A program made the position numbers and the translations under genes. From Enterobacter sp. Ag1 (GTDB lineage: Bacteria; Pseudomonadota; Gammaproteobacteria; Enterobacterales; Enterobacteriaceae): a DNA stretch of 64,000 nucleotides. The notes beneath the pieces are model-generated. The model made no database searches. It worked only from the letters and a program-made list of their open reading frames with translations, and was not told the DNA's origin. How positions within the stretch are numbered: position 1 is the stretch's first letter; each line of letters starts with the position of its first letter. Location of the stretch: NCBI GenBank assembly GCA_000277545.1, contig AKXM01000010.1:22291-86290 (forward strand). Reading direction: 5' to 3'. This document shows, piece after piece, positions 1-8,822 of this stretch.

Positions 1-212
1 ATGGTGGTAAGGATACCGGGATTTCTCAGGAAAGCGTTGAGACCATGCGCCAGGCACTAAGAGCGGCCAATGCCAGGGCGGAAATTATTGTCTACCCGGA
101 AGCCGGACACGCTTTTAACGCTGACTACCGCCCGAGCTACCATGAAGCGTCGGCCAAAGATGGCTGGGAAAGGATGCTGGCGTGGTTTAAACGGTACGGA
201 GTAAGGAAGTAA
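1..212 (+). CDS. dlhH: dienelactone hydrolase family protein, C-terminal part (partial at window edge)
   Basis: Open from the window edge, with codons starting at position 3, to TAA at 210-212, giving about 69 residues. The segment contains YPEAGHAFNADYRPSYHEAS and ends in AWFKRYGVRK. The His of the AGHAF motif is the catalytic His of the alpha/beta-hydrolase dienelactone hydrolase family (Cys/Ser-His-Asp triad); the nucleophile lies outside the window. In E. coli dlhH (ysgA) lies convergent with metE, and the same arrangement holds here apart from the two-gene insertion at 282-1143. The physiological substrate of the enterobacterial protein is not established. The family call is firm; the symbol rests on synteny. 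Confidence 0.85.
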   Translation, partial: GGKDTGISQESVETMRQALRAANARAEIIVYPEAGHAFNADYRPSYHEASAKDGWERMLAWFKRYGVRK

Positions 213-281
213 AGCCGGTCGGTTACCCCGGACTGCATAACATAACGGGCCGTCCGTCACGGACCGTTATATCCCTGACAT

Positions 282-563
282 CTAAAAATCGTATTCGTTA
301 ATCACATCTAGAATACTTTTTTCATTATGGTAGCGAGTTCTCAAAGCACCCTGCTGCGATTTTGCTTTACCACAGATAACATTAACCTGTTTTTCAATAT
401 CCTTTTGCTGCTCTTTTGGCAAGTTCGAATCCCATTCACCAGATAAATGCTGGCAGTCATCTGCATTTATTAGAAACTCAGTAACGTCTTTTGGATATTT
501 ATCCGCAGCCTGAGCGCAGGAAACCAAAAAGAATAGCGCACAGAAAATTAGGCTTTTATTCAT
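282..563 (-). CDS. small exported protein, candidate immunity/inhibitor partner of the upstream M15 peptidase
   Basis: Protein of 93 aa if started at the ATG at 561-563, one base after the stop of the upstream peptidase gene, so translation is probably coupled. The N-terminus MNKSLIFCALFFLVSCAQA is a signal sequence. LVSC could be a lipobox (lipoprotein), or AQA/AD a signal peptidase I site (periplasmic). The mature part is small, hydrophilic and rich in Lys, Glu and Gln, with two Cys (in DDCQHL and VICGKA) that could pair. A longer in-frame start at 605 would overlap the peptidase gene and bury the signal peptide, so I reject it. No known domain is recognised. An exported partner next to a cell-wall hydrolase with no signal peptide suggests an immunity protein; this is inference. 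Confidence 0.6.
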   Translation of the reverse strand: MNKSLIFCALFFLVSCAQAADKYPKDVTEFLINADDCQHLSGEWDSNLPKEQQKDIEKQVNVICGKAKSQQGALRTRYHNEKSILDVINEYDF

Positions 564-564
564 T

Positions 565-1143
565 TTATCGACCATCCGTTGACCAATGAGGTTTATCGTT
601 AGCACCGCCGTGATACTTTATCACATCAAAGCTTTTCCCTACTTCATGTAATTGAGTATTCATGCCATCACGGGGCATTGTTTTGATAATAACAGTCTCA
701 CCTTTATTATCTTTAATTTCCAGGTTACCCATCCACGACAGCGTCATATCAATAGCATTGCCTTCCGTATGTCGGCTCCTTAACGCCGGAGCAACGTTGA
801 GATTGGACATGCCATAAGCCCGGACCATCGATTTTGCCGCATTAATGCTTTTATTTCTGTCAGCCTTTCCGTTCGCACCATTATGCACCCATTCAATTTC
901 CACACCCGATTTTTCAGGAATATTGGCAGGTTCAACCATGCCTCGTGCCAGCTTCCAGGACCAGTGCATTAAATATGCCCTTTCCGGCGGACGTAACGTC
1001 GCCGAAATAGTTACCCTGACGCCAGCATCTTCAAGGCTTTTTAGAAAATTATTTACATTTGCCCGGAATATTGAACTCAGGGTTTGCGTGTCACTACTTC
1101 CCTGGAATCGACTAACCCAGCTTTCACCGCTTAGCTGCTTCAT
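565..1143 (-). CDS. M15-type zinc peptidase (VanY/VanX-like peptidoglycan hydrolase), candidate secreted effector
   Basis: 192 aa, started at an ATG preceded by AAGGA at 6-nt spacing. Residues 123-132 read SRHTEGNAID, an exact SxHxxGxAxD signature of M15 peptidases (zinc ligands His125 and Asp132). DKPHWS near the C-terminus supplies the third zinc His (His186). The family cleaves D-Ala-containing or L-Ala-D-Glu peptide bonds in cell wall. There is no signal peptide or transmembrane segment, so the protein cannot reach the periplasm by Sec and needs lysis or a dedicated secretion machine such as T6SS. It is encoded 1 bp upstream of a small exported protein. The pair sits between dlhH and metE, which are adjacent in E. 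coli, and is AT-richer than its flanks, suggesting acquisition. Phage endolysin descent is an alternative. Confidence 0.7.
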   Translation of the reverse strand: MKQLSGESWVSRFQGSSDTQTLSSIFRANVNNFLKSLEDAGVRVTISATLRPPERAYLMHWSWKLARGMVEPANIPEKSGVEIEWVHNGANGKADRNKSINAAKSMVRAYGMSNLNVAPALRSRHTEGNAIDMTLSWMGNLEIKDNKGETVIIKTMPRDGMNTQLHEVGKSFDVIKYHGGANDKPHWSTDGR

Positions 1144-1321
1144 AAGTATCCTTTTATTTCACAAAAAAAGACAAACTGCGCAGTAAGCTTCTCAAGAAAA
1201 AATTCAGCGTGACAAGGTGAATGTTGGATAAATACGACTTTCAGAAAAGAGTAAGGGCATTATTCCTGGCATTAGCATGCATTAGTGAACAGGGAGATGA
1301 GGGCGTGATTTTAACTGTGTG

Positions 1322-1348
1322 AAAAACGGAGGCTCTCACCTCCGTTTT
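1322..1348 (-). terminator. metE terminator
   Basis: Inverted repeat ACGGAGG / CCTCCGT (1326-1332 and 1339-1345) with a 6-nt loop, flanked by an A-run on the left (T-run on the minus strand). It lies just after the metE stop, so it is read as the intrinsic terminator of metE. Its T-rich right flank means it could also stop plus-strand transcripts. Confidence 0.8.
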
Positions 1349-1352
1349 AGTA

Positions 1353-3614
1353 TTAAGCCTCGCGCAGGTTGTGTGCCGCTTGCACCATGTTTGCCAGCGC
1401 CGCACGGGTTTCTGGCCAGCCACGGGTTTTCAGGCCGCAGTCCGGGTTAACCCACAGGCGCTCTGCCGGAACAGATTCCGCTGCTTTCTTGAGCAGAGCT
1501 TCAATCCATTGCACATCCGGAACGTTTGGAGAGTGGATGTCGTACACGCCCGGCCCGATTTCATTCGGGTATTCGAACTCTTTAAACGCCTCCAGCAGAT
1601 CCATATCGGAACGGGAAGTTTCGATGGTGATCACGTCCGCATCCAGCGCCGCAATGGAGTCCATGATGTCGTTGAACTCGCAGTAGCACATGTGGGTATG
1701 GATTTGGGTGTCATCTCGCACCACGGCGGCGTTCAGACGGAAGGCCTCCACGCCCCACTCCAGATAAGCCTGCCAGTCGGACTGGCGCAGCGGCAAACCT
1801 TCACGCAGGGCGGGTTCATCAATCTGGATGATACCGATACCTGCGGCTTCCAGATCCGCTACTTCGTCACGCAGGGCCAGCGCAATCTGCTTCGCGATAG
1901 TCTCCCGGGAAACATCTTCACGCGGGAAGGACCAGCAAAGAATCGTCACCGGACCGGTCAGCATGCCTTTAACCGGTTTGTCGGTCAGGGACTGCGCGTA
2001 TTTGGCCCACTCAACGGTGATCGGCTCCGGACGGCTGATATCACCGATAACAATCGGAGGTTTCACGCAGCGGGAACCGTAGCTCTGCACCCAGCCGTTC
2101 TGAGTAAAGACGAAGCCATCCAGATGTTCGCCGAAATACTCAACCATGTCGTTACGCTCAGCTTCGCCATGCACCAACACGTCAAGGCCCAGACGTTCCT
2201 GCTCAACAATCGCCTGCTTAATGTGTTCGGCGATACCGGTGCGATAGTTGCTCGCGTCCAGCTTGCCTTTTTTGAAGTCCAGGCGCAGGCCGCGAATTTC
2301 AGTTGTCTGCGGGAAGGAGCCAATGGTCGTTGTTGGCCAGGCCGGCAGGTTGAAGCGTTCACGCTGGGCTGCTGCACGGGCAGTGTAAGCATTCTGGCGC
2401 TGGCTGTCCTGGGCGGTAATTTTAGCCAGACGCTCGCTGACAGCGGCATTGTGTACACGTTTGGACTGACGACGAGCCTGAATCGGGGCGCTCCATTCAG
2501 CAATTTTGGCGGTATTCCCACTGTTTAATGCTTCAGTCAGTAAGGACAGCTCAGCACACTTCTGCAGGGCAAAAGCAAACCAGCTTTTAACTTCGGCATC
2601 CAGGCGAGTTTCTACGCTCAGGTCAATTGGGCTGTGCAGCAGGGAGCAGGAAGATGCCACCCACAGCTCACGTTTACCCACCAGGTCTTTTAACTGAGCA
2701 TATTTCTCCGTCAGATCGGCACGCCAGACGTTACGGCCGTTGATAACACCCGCCGACAGCAACCAGTTTGCAGGCAGTTTCTTATGGATGTCATTCACGT
2801 CATCTTTGCCATGCACAAAATCAACGTGCAGACCCTGCACCGGCAGCGCGGTGATGGTGTTCAGGTTTGGCCCCACGCCTTCGAAGTAGGTGGTAAGCAG
2901 CAGCTTCACCCGGCCGGTCAGCGCGTCGTAAGCCGGTTTGAAGGCATCCAGCCATGCTTTTGGCAGCTCCAGCACCAGCGCAGGCTCATCGATTTGTACC
3001 CACTCAACGCCACGCTTCGCCAATTCGGCCAGCACCTGCTGGTAGACCGGCAAAATATCTTTCAACAGGCTCAGGCGATCAAACTGTTCGCCTTTCACTT
3101 TGCCCAGCCACAGGTAAGTCACTGGCCCAAGCAGGACAGGTTTCACCTTATGGCCCAGCGCAAGCGCCTCGTCGACTTCTTCCAGCAGCTGAGTCCAGGT
3201 CAGTTTGAACTGCTGCCCCTTAGTAAATTCCGGCACCATGTAGTGGTAGTTGGTATTGAACCATTTGGTCATTTCTGCGGCAGCAGCAGGCTCGCCGGTT
3301 GGTGCCCGGCCACGGCCGATGCGAAACAGCGTATCGATATCGACGCTGCCGTCTTTGTTCTGATGACGAGCCGGTACGTTACCGAGCAGCAGGCTGGTGG
3401 TCAGAACATGGTCGTACCATGCGAAATCGCCCACCGGCAGTAATTCGACGCCGGCTCGTTTTTGTTGGTCCCAGTGGCGGGCACGCAGTTCGCGGCCAAC
3501 CGCCAGTAATTCTTCGCGGGAGGTATTCCCTGCCCAGTAGCTTTCTTGTGCTTTTTTCAACTCGCGCTTAAGGCCGACGCGAGGGAACCCCAGGGTGTGA
3601 TTATGGATTGTCAT
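1353..3614 (-). CDS. metE: 5-methyltetrahydropteroyltriglutamate-homocysteine methyltransferase (cobalamin-independent methionine synthase)
   Basis: 753 aa, the E. coli length, when started at [14 protein letters not shown] (ATG at 3612-3614, behind AGAGGAAAG). An in-frame ORF runs 50 codons further upstream, but that extension crosses the regulatory region and has no family counterpart. The enzyme transfers the methyl group of 5-methyl-THF-polyglutamate to homocysteine in the last step of methionine synthesis, in the cytosol. C-terminal zinc ligands are visible: the THMCYCEF motif (His and Cys), a downstream Glu in the TIETSRSD segment, and the Cys of [11 protein letters not shown]. Divergent from metR. 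MetJ boxes and a MetR box in the intergenic region predict repression by methionine (through SAM-MetJ) and activation by MetR with homocysteine. Confidence 0.98.
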   Translation of the reverse strand: MTIHNHTLGFPRVGLKRELKKAQESYWAGNTSREELLAVGRELRARHWDQQKRAGVELLPVGDFAWYDHVLTTSLLLGNVPARHQNKDGSVDIDTLFRIGRGRAPTGEPAAAAEMTKWFNTNYHYMVPEFTKGQQFKLTWTQLLEEVDEALALGHKVKPVLLGPVTYLWLGKVKGEQFDRLSLLKDILPVYQQVLAELAKRGVEWVQIDEPALVLELPKAWLDAFKPAYDALTGRVKLLLTTYFEGVGPNLNTITALPVQGLHVDFVHGKDDVNDIHKKLPANWLLSAGVINGRNVWRADLTEKYAQLKDLVGKRELWVASSCSLLHSPIDLSVETRLDAEVKSWFAFALQKCAELSLLTEALNSGNTAKIAEWSAPIQARRQSKRVHNAAVSERLAKITAQDSQRQNAYTARAAAQRERFNLPAWPTTTIGSFPQTTEIRGLRLDFKKGKLDASNYRTGIAEHIKQAIVEQERLGLDVLVHGEAERNDMVEYFGEHLDGFVFTQNGWVQSYGSRCVKPPIVIGDISRPEPITVEWAKYAQSLTDKPVKGMLTGPVTILCWSFPREDVSRETIAKQIALALRDEVADLEAAGIGIIQIDEPALREGLPLRQSDWQAYLEWGVEAFRLNAAVVRDDTQIHTHMCYCEFNDIMDSIAALDADVITIETSRSDMDLLEAFKEFEYPNEIGPGVYDIHSPNVPDVQWIEALLKKAAESVPAERLWVNPDCGLKTRGWPETRAALANMVQAAHNLREA

Positions 3615-3644
3615 GGTCTTTCCTCTATTCGGTGCGATGTATTT

Positions 3645-3668
3645 AGCCATCCAGATGTTTACACTTCT
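3645..3668 (-). promoter_or_regulatory. MetJ operator (three tandem met boxes) of metE
   Basis: Three contiguous 8-bp boxes AGCCATCC-AGATGTTT-ACACTTCT, matching the consensus AGACGTCT at 5, 6 and 6 of 8 positions, lie 31 bp upstream of the metE start. MetJ with S-adenosylmethionine binds such tandem boxes cooperatively. The position matches the E. coli metE operator. Confidence 0.75.
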
Positions 3669-3719
3669 ATAATCAGCAGGTACTGTATAATCCTCAAGCG
3701 CAATTTGTTCATGCCGAAG

Positions 3720-3732
3720 TGAAGGACTTTCA
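3720..3732 (+). promoter_or_regulatory. MetR box overlapping the metR start codon
   Basis: TGAA-GGACT-TTCA is a perfect match to the MetR consensus TGAA-N5-TTCA. It spans the ribosome-binding site and ends on the A of the metR ATG, so bound MetR could reduce metR expression while activating the divergent metE. Confidence 0.7.
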
Positions 3733-4685
3733 TGATCGAGATTAAACACCTGCGGACGCTGCAAGCGTTACGACACAGCGGTTCGCTGGCCGCCGCTGCT
3801 GCCGCCCTGCATCAGACTCAGTCGGCCCTCTCTCACCAGTTCAGCGATCTGGAGCAGCGGCTCGGCTTCCGCCTGTTTATCCGTAAAAGTCAGCCACTTC
3901 GCTTTACGCCGCAGGGGGAGATTCTGCTGCAGCTGGCGGAACAAGTGTTGCCGCAGATTGGCCGCGCCCTGCAGGCCTGCAATGAGCCGCATCAAACCCG
4001 GCTGCGCATTGCGATTGAGTGCCACAGCTGCATTCAGTGGCTGACGCCTGCGCTGGAAAATTTCCGCCAGCACTGGCCGCAGGTGGAGATGGACTTTAAA
4101 TCCGGCGTTACGTTTGATCCGCAGCCTGCGCTGCAGCAGGGCGAGCTGGATATCGTTCTGACATCGGATATTTTGCCGCGCAGCGGGCTACATTATTCGC
4201 CGATGTTTGATTTTGAAGTGCGCCTGGTGATGGCGACCGACCACCCATTGGCGAAGAAAGAGAGCATTGAGCCTGAAGATTTAACGCTTGAAACGCTGCT
4301 TATTTACCCGGTACAGCGTGAGCGTATGGATATCTGGCGTCATTTCCTGCAGCCAGCAGGGGTTAGCCCGTCGCTGAAAAACGTCGATAACACGCTGCTG
4401 CTGATTCAGATGGTATCGGCGCGGATGGGGATTGCCGCCCTGCCGCATTGGGTGGTGGAAAGCTTTGAGCACCAGGGCCTGATTGTGACCAGAACCCTGG
4501 GTGAAGGTTTATGGAGCCGCCTCTACGCCGCGGTACGTGACGGCGAACAGCGCCAGCCGGTGACCGAGGCGTTTATTCGCTCGACGCGTCAGCACGCCTG
4601 CGACCATTTACCGTTTGTGAAGAACGCGGAGCGACCCATCGGCGATGTACCCACAGCGAGGCCATTATCACCGTTCCCCCAATAA
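3732..4685 (+). CDS. metR: LysR-type transcriptional activator MetR
   Basis: 317 aa, the E. coli length. The N-terminal winged helix-turn-helix is visible at residues about 18-37 ([20 protein letters not shown]), followed by the LysR co-inducer domain (from about residue 90). MetR activates metE and other methionine genes, with homocysteine as co-inducer. Start chosen at [10 protein letters not shown], directly after a GAAGGA ribosome site that is embedded in a MetR box. Transcribed divergently from metE; its last 113 bases are antisense to the end of bioP. Confidence 0.97.
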   Translation: MIEIKHLRTLQALRHSGSLAAAAAALHQTQSALSHQFSDLEQRLGFRLFIRKSQPLRFTPQGEILLQLAEQVLPQIGRALQACNEPHQTRLRIAIECHSCIQWLTPALENFRQHWPQVEMDFKSGVTFDPQPALQQGELDIVLTSDILPRSGLHYSPMFDFEVRLVMATDHPLAKKESIEPEDLTLETLLIYPVQRERMDIWRHFLQPAGVSPSLKNVDNTLLLIQMVSARMGIAALPHWVVESFEHQGLIVTRTLGEGLWSRLYAAVRDGEQRQPVTEAFIRSTRQHACDHLPFVKNAERPIGDVPTARPLSPFPQ

Positions 4686-5481
4686 TAAAGCTCGGCCAGT
4701 GGGGCTGCTCCTGCCAGATGGCAAGATTCACCAGCAGCCCGGCCGGGACGTGCACGTTGTTCATGATGCCGAGCGTGCCGGCGTCCACCTGAGTTGCGCC
4801 GTAGTTCCACATAAAATAACCCAACCCGGAAGCGACAACGCCAAGCCAGACCAAAATCCCCCACTGTAGCGTCGTGGTGGGGAGTTTTTGCGGATTGCCA
4901 AGCGCAAACCAGGCAACAACGGCGACAATAAACGCCCCCAGATAGAACCACGAAAACGCGCAGTGCTGCGGCATCGGGTGCGTTTCCATCAGGCGCTTGT
5001 AGCCCACCATGCCGATAGCGAAGCAGATGTTCGCCCCTTGCACCAGCAGCAGGCCGATCCAGAAGTGATCGCTGACTTTATCGTAACGAATAATCGCCGC
5101 GCCAATCACCGCCAGCCCCGCACTCAGCGCATAGCCCCAGCGCAGTTTATTGCCGCTCAGCAGGTCGTAAATCAGCGTGACGTACAGCGGCGTCATTACC
5201 GTGAAAAGCAGGAATTCGGATACCGTGAGATAGAGGTAAGCGCGGAAGCTGAAGAGGTACATCACGCCAAGCTGTAGCGCGCCCACCAGCATGTACAGCA
5301 GCAGGGTTTTGAGCGGGTAACCTTTAAAACGCAGGAACGGCAGAAACACCAGCGCCGCCAGGCCAACGCGCATCAGCACCGAGAAATAGCTGTCCACATG
5401 CCCGGCGAGGTACTCCCCAATCAGGCTAAACGAGAAGGCCCACAGAATCGTGGTAATGATGAGTAATGGCACAATGAGCAA
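4573..5481 (-). CDS. bioP: biotin transporter, EamA/DMT family (YigM)
   Basis: 302 aa, against about 299 in E. coli. Ten hydrophobic segments arranged as two EamA repeats (residues about 4-130 and 145-280) and a basic tail of [10 protein letters not shown] type. The family are drug/metabolite transporters; E. coli YigM was identified as a high-affinity biotin importer of the inner membrane. Convergent with metR, with a 113-bp tail-to-tail overlap; both C-termini match their families, so the overlap is real rather than a frame error. Neighbour order metR-bioP-yigL is conserved in E. coli. Confidence 0.93.
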   Translation of the reverse strand: MLIVPLLIITTILWAFSFSLIGEYLAGHVDSYFSVLMRVGLAALVFLPFLRFKGYPLKTLLLYMLVGALQLGVMYLFSFRAYLYLTVSEFLLFTVMTPLYVTLIYDLLSGNKLRWGYALSAGLAVIGAAIIRYDKVSDHFWIGLLLVQGANICFAIGMVGYKRLMETHPMPQHCAFSWFYLGAFIVAVVAWFALGNPQKLPTTTLQWGILVWLGVVASGLGYFMWNYGATQVDAGTLGIMNNVHVPAGLLVNLAIWQEQPHWPSFIIGGTVIMASLWVHRRWVAPRSSQTVNGRRRADASSE

Positions 5482-5583
5482 TCCACAACGAACAAGATTG
5501 CGCCATTGTACTGAGAGGAGGCTACATCGGCTTAACTATTTAGTTGACGAATGGACATTTATTAACCACTCGTCATTTGCCGA

Positions 5584-6390
5584 TCACTCAGTCTTGAGGA
5601 ACAGCTTACGCAGATAATGCGGCACGGCGTTGTCGCCGTTGGTGCCAATCACTTCCAGCTCCGGCAACAGATCTTTCAGGCGCTGGTGAGCGTTGCCCAT
5701 GATGCAGCCCTTACCGGCCATGCTCAGCATCTCGGCGTCGTTCATGCCGTCGCCAAAGGCAATGCAATCCTTCAGGCCGTAACCCATCGCTTTCGAGACC
5801 GCTTCCAGCGCGTGCCCTTTGGAAACACCGCCCGCCATCACTTCCAGGCAGGTCAGCGTCGAGAAGCTGACGTTCACGCGGTCACCCCAGCGGGCGTTGA
5901 TCGCCTGTTCCAGCGGCAGCAGCGTGTCGTGATCGTCGCAGGTAAAGAATACTTTGCTGACGCCGTCGGCTTCCAGCAGGCCCGGTTCAAACAGGGTGTA
6001 GCTGAATTTTGCTTCCTGGAAATACTTCATCTCTTCCGGGCGGTGGCGGTTCATAAACCACTCGTCGCCTTTGTAGACGTTGGTCACGATGTCCGGGTTG
6101 TTATGCACCACGCCAAACAAGTCCTGAGCGATGTCGTGGTCGAGATCGTGAGAGAAGAACAGGTTGCCGTCGGTATCGTGCACGCGAGCGCCGTTCGAGG
6201 TGATCATGTACGCCTTGATCTCAAGATTGTCGCGAATTTGCGCCACATCGATATGGTGACGGCCGGTGGCAAAAACAAAGTTAACGCCTTCAGCGGTGAG
6301 CAGTTTTAACGTTTCTTTCGCGTAAGCGGAGAGGAAATGATCGGGAGACAGCAAGGTGCCATCTAAATCTGAAGCAACGACGTGGTACAT
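5584..6390 (-). CDS. yigL: HAD-superfamily sugar/pyridoxal phosphatase YigL
   Basis: 268 aa from MYHVVASDLDGTLL. HAD motif I is DLDGT with nucleophile Asp8 and general acid Asp10. Motif II is FATGRHH, the motif III Lys lies in SKGHAL, and motif IV is FGDGMND. The long C2-type cap between motifs II and III places it in the Cof/IIB subfamily. E. coli YigL dephosphorylates pyridoxal 5'-phosphate and sugar phosphates and is a known SgrS target that relieves phosphosugar stress. A TTG at 6421-6423 adjacent to the pldB stop would add 11 residues; I prefer the ATG at 6390, which matches the family start. Downstream of pldB on the same strand, probably one transcript. Confidence 0.93.
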   Translation of the reverse strand: MYHVVASDLDGTLLSPDHFLSAYAKETLKLLTAEGVNFVFATGRHHIDVAQIRDNLEIKAYMITSNGARVHDTDGNLFFSHDLDHDIAQDLFGVVHNNPDIVTNVYKGDEWFMNRHRPEEMKYFQEAKFSYTLFEPGLLEADGVSKVFFTCDDHDTLLPLEQAINARWGDRVNVSFSTLTCLEVMAGGVSKGHALEAVSKAMGYGLKDCIAFGDGMNDAEMLSMAGKGCIMGNAHQRLKDLLPELEVIGTNGDNAVPHYLRKLFLKTE

Positions 6391-6423
6391 AGGGATATTC
6401 AGCCTCTGGAGAGATATTTTCAA

Positions 6424-7428
6424 TTAGTTATGCCGGTCGAAAAACTCAAGCACGGCAGACAATGCTCTGGCTCGCATAGCGTCCTTCTCAAACAGGATCT
6501 CGTGATACGCGCCTTCAATGACGTAAGGTGTTTCCCCCTCACAAGGGTGGCCCGCCGCGGCCATAATTTCGCAGAATTGCTGGTGCGCGCGGTTATCGAC
6601 CACTCGCTCCTCTTCCGCCTGGAGTAAAAAGATCGGCGTGGTGATGGCAGTGGCTCCTGCTAACACCTTTTCTCCGGCGAGGATCCCTTCTCGTACCCAA
6701 TGGAACGTTGGCCCGCCTACCCGTAATGCTGGCTCATCAGCATAAAAACGCAGGCTGCGGCGGTACCGCTCTTCGCTGTGGGTCAGGACGTTAACGCTAA
6801 ACGGCAGCGCGCGCCAGCGGCCCGTCCCAATGGCGTATCCTTCCCGAATACGTGGATGCCCTTCGGCCCAGTCAAGAATATGACGCACCATCCATTCCGG
6901 CCAGCGCAGGATAATACCAAACATCGGGGCGCAGAGCGCGACCGCATCAAAAGCGCCCGGGGCTTGCTGTAACCATAACGCGGCAATGGCGCCGCCCATC
7001 GAATGGGCCAACAGGTAGCGTTTACGCCAGTGCCCTGACGCCACTTCCTGCTGGTAAAAACGGTCAAAATCTTCGACATAGTCACTAAAGTTGACGACGT
7101 GGCCACGGTGGGTGTCCGACAGCATGCGTCCTGAACGCCCCTGCCCGCGGTGGTCGATGATCAACACATCAAACCCGCTGTGGAACAGGTCATACGCCAG
7201 CTCAGCATATTTCACGTAGCTTTCTATTCTACCAGGGCAGACCACAATCACGCGATCGTGCTGCGGTGAACAGAAGCGAACGTAGCGAACCGGCACGTCG
7301 TCCACGCCGGTAAATTCGCGCTCTTCCCGCTTGCGCCAGAAGTCCGTCAGTGGACCCGTGGCAAAAGCAGCAAATGCGCCTTCGCGTTCTAACCATCCAT
7401 TTTTATGCTGAGACATAGGGGTCGGCAT
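6424..7428 (-). CDS. pldB: lysophospholipase L2
   Basis: 334 aa alpha/beta-hydrolase (E. coli about 340). The nucleophile elbow AHSMGGA places the catalytic Ser at residue 143. IDHRGQGRSG (91-100) is the usual conserved loop, and the C-terminal GAYHEILFE supplies the His. It hydrolyses lysophospholipids at the inner membrane and can transfer acyl groups between them. Start chosen at MPTPMSQHKNGW; an internal ATG four codons later is possible, and neither has a strong ribosome site. The N-terminus is not clearly a cleavable signal. Transcribed divergently from rhtB, with yigL directly behind. Confidence 0.95.
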   Translation of the reverse strand: MPTPMSQHKNGWLEREGAFAAFATGPLTDFWRKREEREFTGVDDVPVRYVRFCSPQHDRVIVVCPGRIESYVKYAELAYDLFHSGFDVLIIDHRGQGRSGRMLSDTHRGHVVNFSDYVEDFDRFYQQEVASGHWRKRYLLAHSMGGAIAALWLQQAPGAFDAVALCAPMFGIILRWPEWMVRHILDWAEGHPRIREGYAIGTGRWRALPFSVNVLTHSEERYRRSLRFYADEPALRVGGPTFHWVREGILAGEKVLAGATAITTPIFLLQAEEERVVDNRAHQQFCEIMAAAGHPCEGETPYVIEGAYHEILFEKDAMRARALSAVLEFFDRHN

Positions 7429-7516
7429 CAGGTATCTGTGGTTTTTTTATGGCCCGTGGCACGCTTATCAACAATAGCGTATTGTGGCATAAAAGCGCGC
7501 GTTCAGGGAGTTTCGC

Positions 7517-8137
7517 ATGACCTTCGAGTGGTGGTTTACCTATCTGCTAACCACAATAATTCTTAGCCTTTCCCCCGGCTCCGGCGCCATCAATACCATG
7601 ACTACCGCTATCAGCCACGGCTATCGCGGTGCGGCAGCGTCAATTACCGGACTGCAAACCGGGCTGGCGCTGCATATTGTGCTGGTCGGCGTTGGGCTTG
7701 GGGCCCTGTTTTCACGCTCGCTGCTGGCCTTTGAAGTGCTGAAGTGGGCGGGCGTTGCCTATCTTATCTGGCTGGGCATCCAGCAATGGAGAGCCGCTGG
7801 TGCACTGGACTTAAACACGCTGGCCACCACGCAACCGCGCAGCAAACTGTTCAAGCGAGCGGTGTTTGTTAACCTGACCAACCCGAAGAGCATCGTGTTT
7901 CTGGCCGCGCTGTTCCCGCAGTTTATCGTCCCGCATCAGCCCCAGGCGATGCAGTACGTTGTGCTCGGTGTTACCACAGTCGTCGTCGATATTATTGTGA
8001 TGATTGGCTATGCGACCCTGGCCAAACGGATTGCCGCCTGGATTAAAGGGCCGCGCCAGATGAAAGCCCTGAACCGGGTCTTTGGCTCGCTGTTTATGCT
8101 GGTTGGCGCACTGCTTGCGGGAGCGCGCCAGGCCTGA
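7517..8137 (+). CDS. rhtB: homoserine/homoserine lactone exporter, LysE/RhtB family
   Basis: 206 aa, the E. coli length. Six hydrophobic segments with the family N-terminal motif [13 protein letters not shown] and the internal [18 protein letters not shown]. Inner-membrane exporter for homoserine and its lactone, conferring resistance to these and some related amino acids. Ends exactly where the convergent rhtC begins to be read (stop codons adjacent at 8137/8138). It lies in the same tail-to-tail pair with rhtC as in E. coli. Confidence 0.96.
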   Translation: MTFEWWFTYLLTTIILSLSPGSGAINTMTTAISHGYRGAAASITGLQTGLALHIVLVGVGLGALFSRSLLAFEVLKWAGVAYLIWLGIQQWRAAGALDLNTLATTQPRSKLFKRAVFVNLTNPKSIVFLAALFPQFIVPHQPQAMQYVVLGVTTVVVDIIVMIGYATLAKRIAAWIKGPRQMKALNRVFGSLFMLVGALLAGARQA

Positions 8138-8758
8138 TTATCGGGAGATGATCAGGTGAATACCAAACCCGGTGAACAGAGCGCCAGCCATACCGTCTAT
8201 CCATTTGGCGAGGCGCTGATAGCCGCGACGCATTTTTGGTAAGGCGAACAGGCTCGCCACGATAGTGAACCAGGCGAAGGTTTCAATCGCGATCAGCACA
8301 AACAGGCCCCAGCGCTCGGCGCTGCCCACGTTGTCGCCAACAAAAAGCGAGAACACGCTGCCGAAGTAGATAATCGCTTTCGGGTTAGCCAGGTTCGTCA
8401 GCAGCCCTTTCACAAAGCTCTTGCCACCGCTCGCCAGCTCGATTTTTGGCGCTTCTTCGCTTTTAACTTCTTTCTTGAATGCGCCGCGCAGCATCTGATA
8501 GCCCATCCAGCAAAGATACAGCCCGCCGCCGACCATGATGATGTTATGCAGCCAGGCCATTTTTTCGAGGATAAGATGCAGGCCTAGCAGCGCCACGCCT
8601 GCCCAAACCATGACGCCAGCGGTGATCCCCAGCACGCCCATCATCGCCTCTTTGCGAGAGCGGCTTACGGCAGTCTGGGAAACAAAGAAAAAGTCAGGCC
8701 CCGGGCTCATCAGGGCAACGATGTGCACCAGCGCCACGGTCAGAAATAGCATTAACAT
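8138..8758 (-). CDS. rhtC: threonine exporter, LysE/RhtB family
   Basis: 206 aa with six membrane segments. The N-terminal motif SPGPDFFFVSQTAVSRSR and NLANPKAIIYFGSVFS identify the RhtB/LysE family, and the sequence follows E. coli RhtC throughout. It expels threonine across the inner membrane. Convergent with its paralogue rhtB; recQ lies upstream on the same strand with a 64-bp gap. Confidence 0.95.
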   Translation of the reverse strand: MLMLFLTVALVHIVALMSPGPDFFFVSQTAVSRSRKEAMMGVLGITAGVMVWAGVALLGLHLILEKMAWLHNIIMVGGGLYLCWMGYQMLRGAFKKEVKSEEAPKIELASGGKSFVKGLLTNLANPKAIIYFGSVFSLFVGDNVGSAERWGLFVLIAIETFAWFTIVASLFALPKMRRGYQRLAKWIDGMAGALFTGFGIHLIISR

Positions 8759-8822
8759 AGGGAATAGCTCGCGTGCAGATAATTCGAAGAGTCATTATCC
8801 TGCCACTTTTCTTCGCGGCAGG

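Noticed and set aside
1241..1423. 60-codon ORF at the metE end
   Set aside because: Overlaps the metE terminator and coding end in another frame; no ribosome site.
1371..2528. 385-codon ORF on the strand opposite metE
   Set aside because: Lies wholly inside metE, has no ribosome site or family features, and is a codon-bias shadow.
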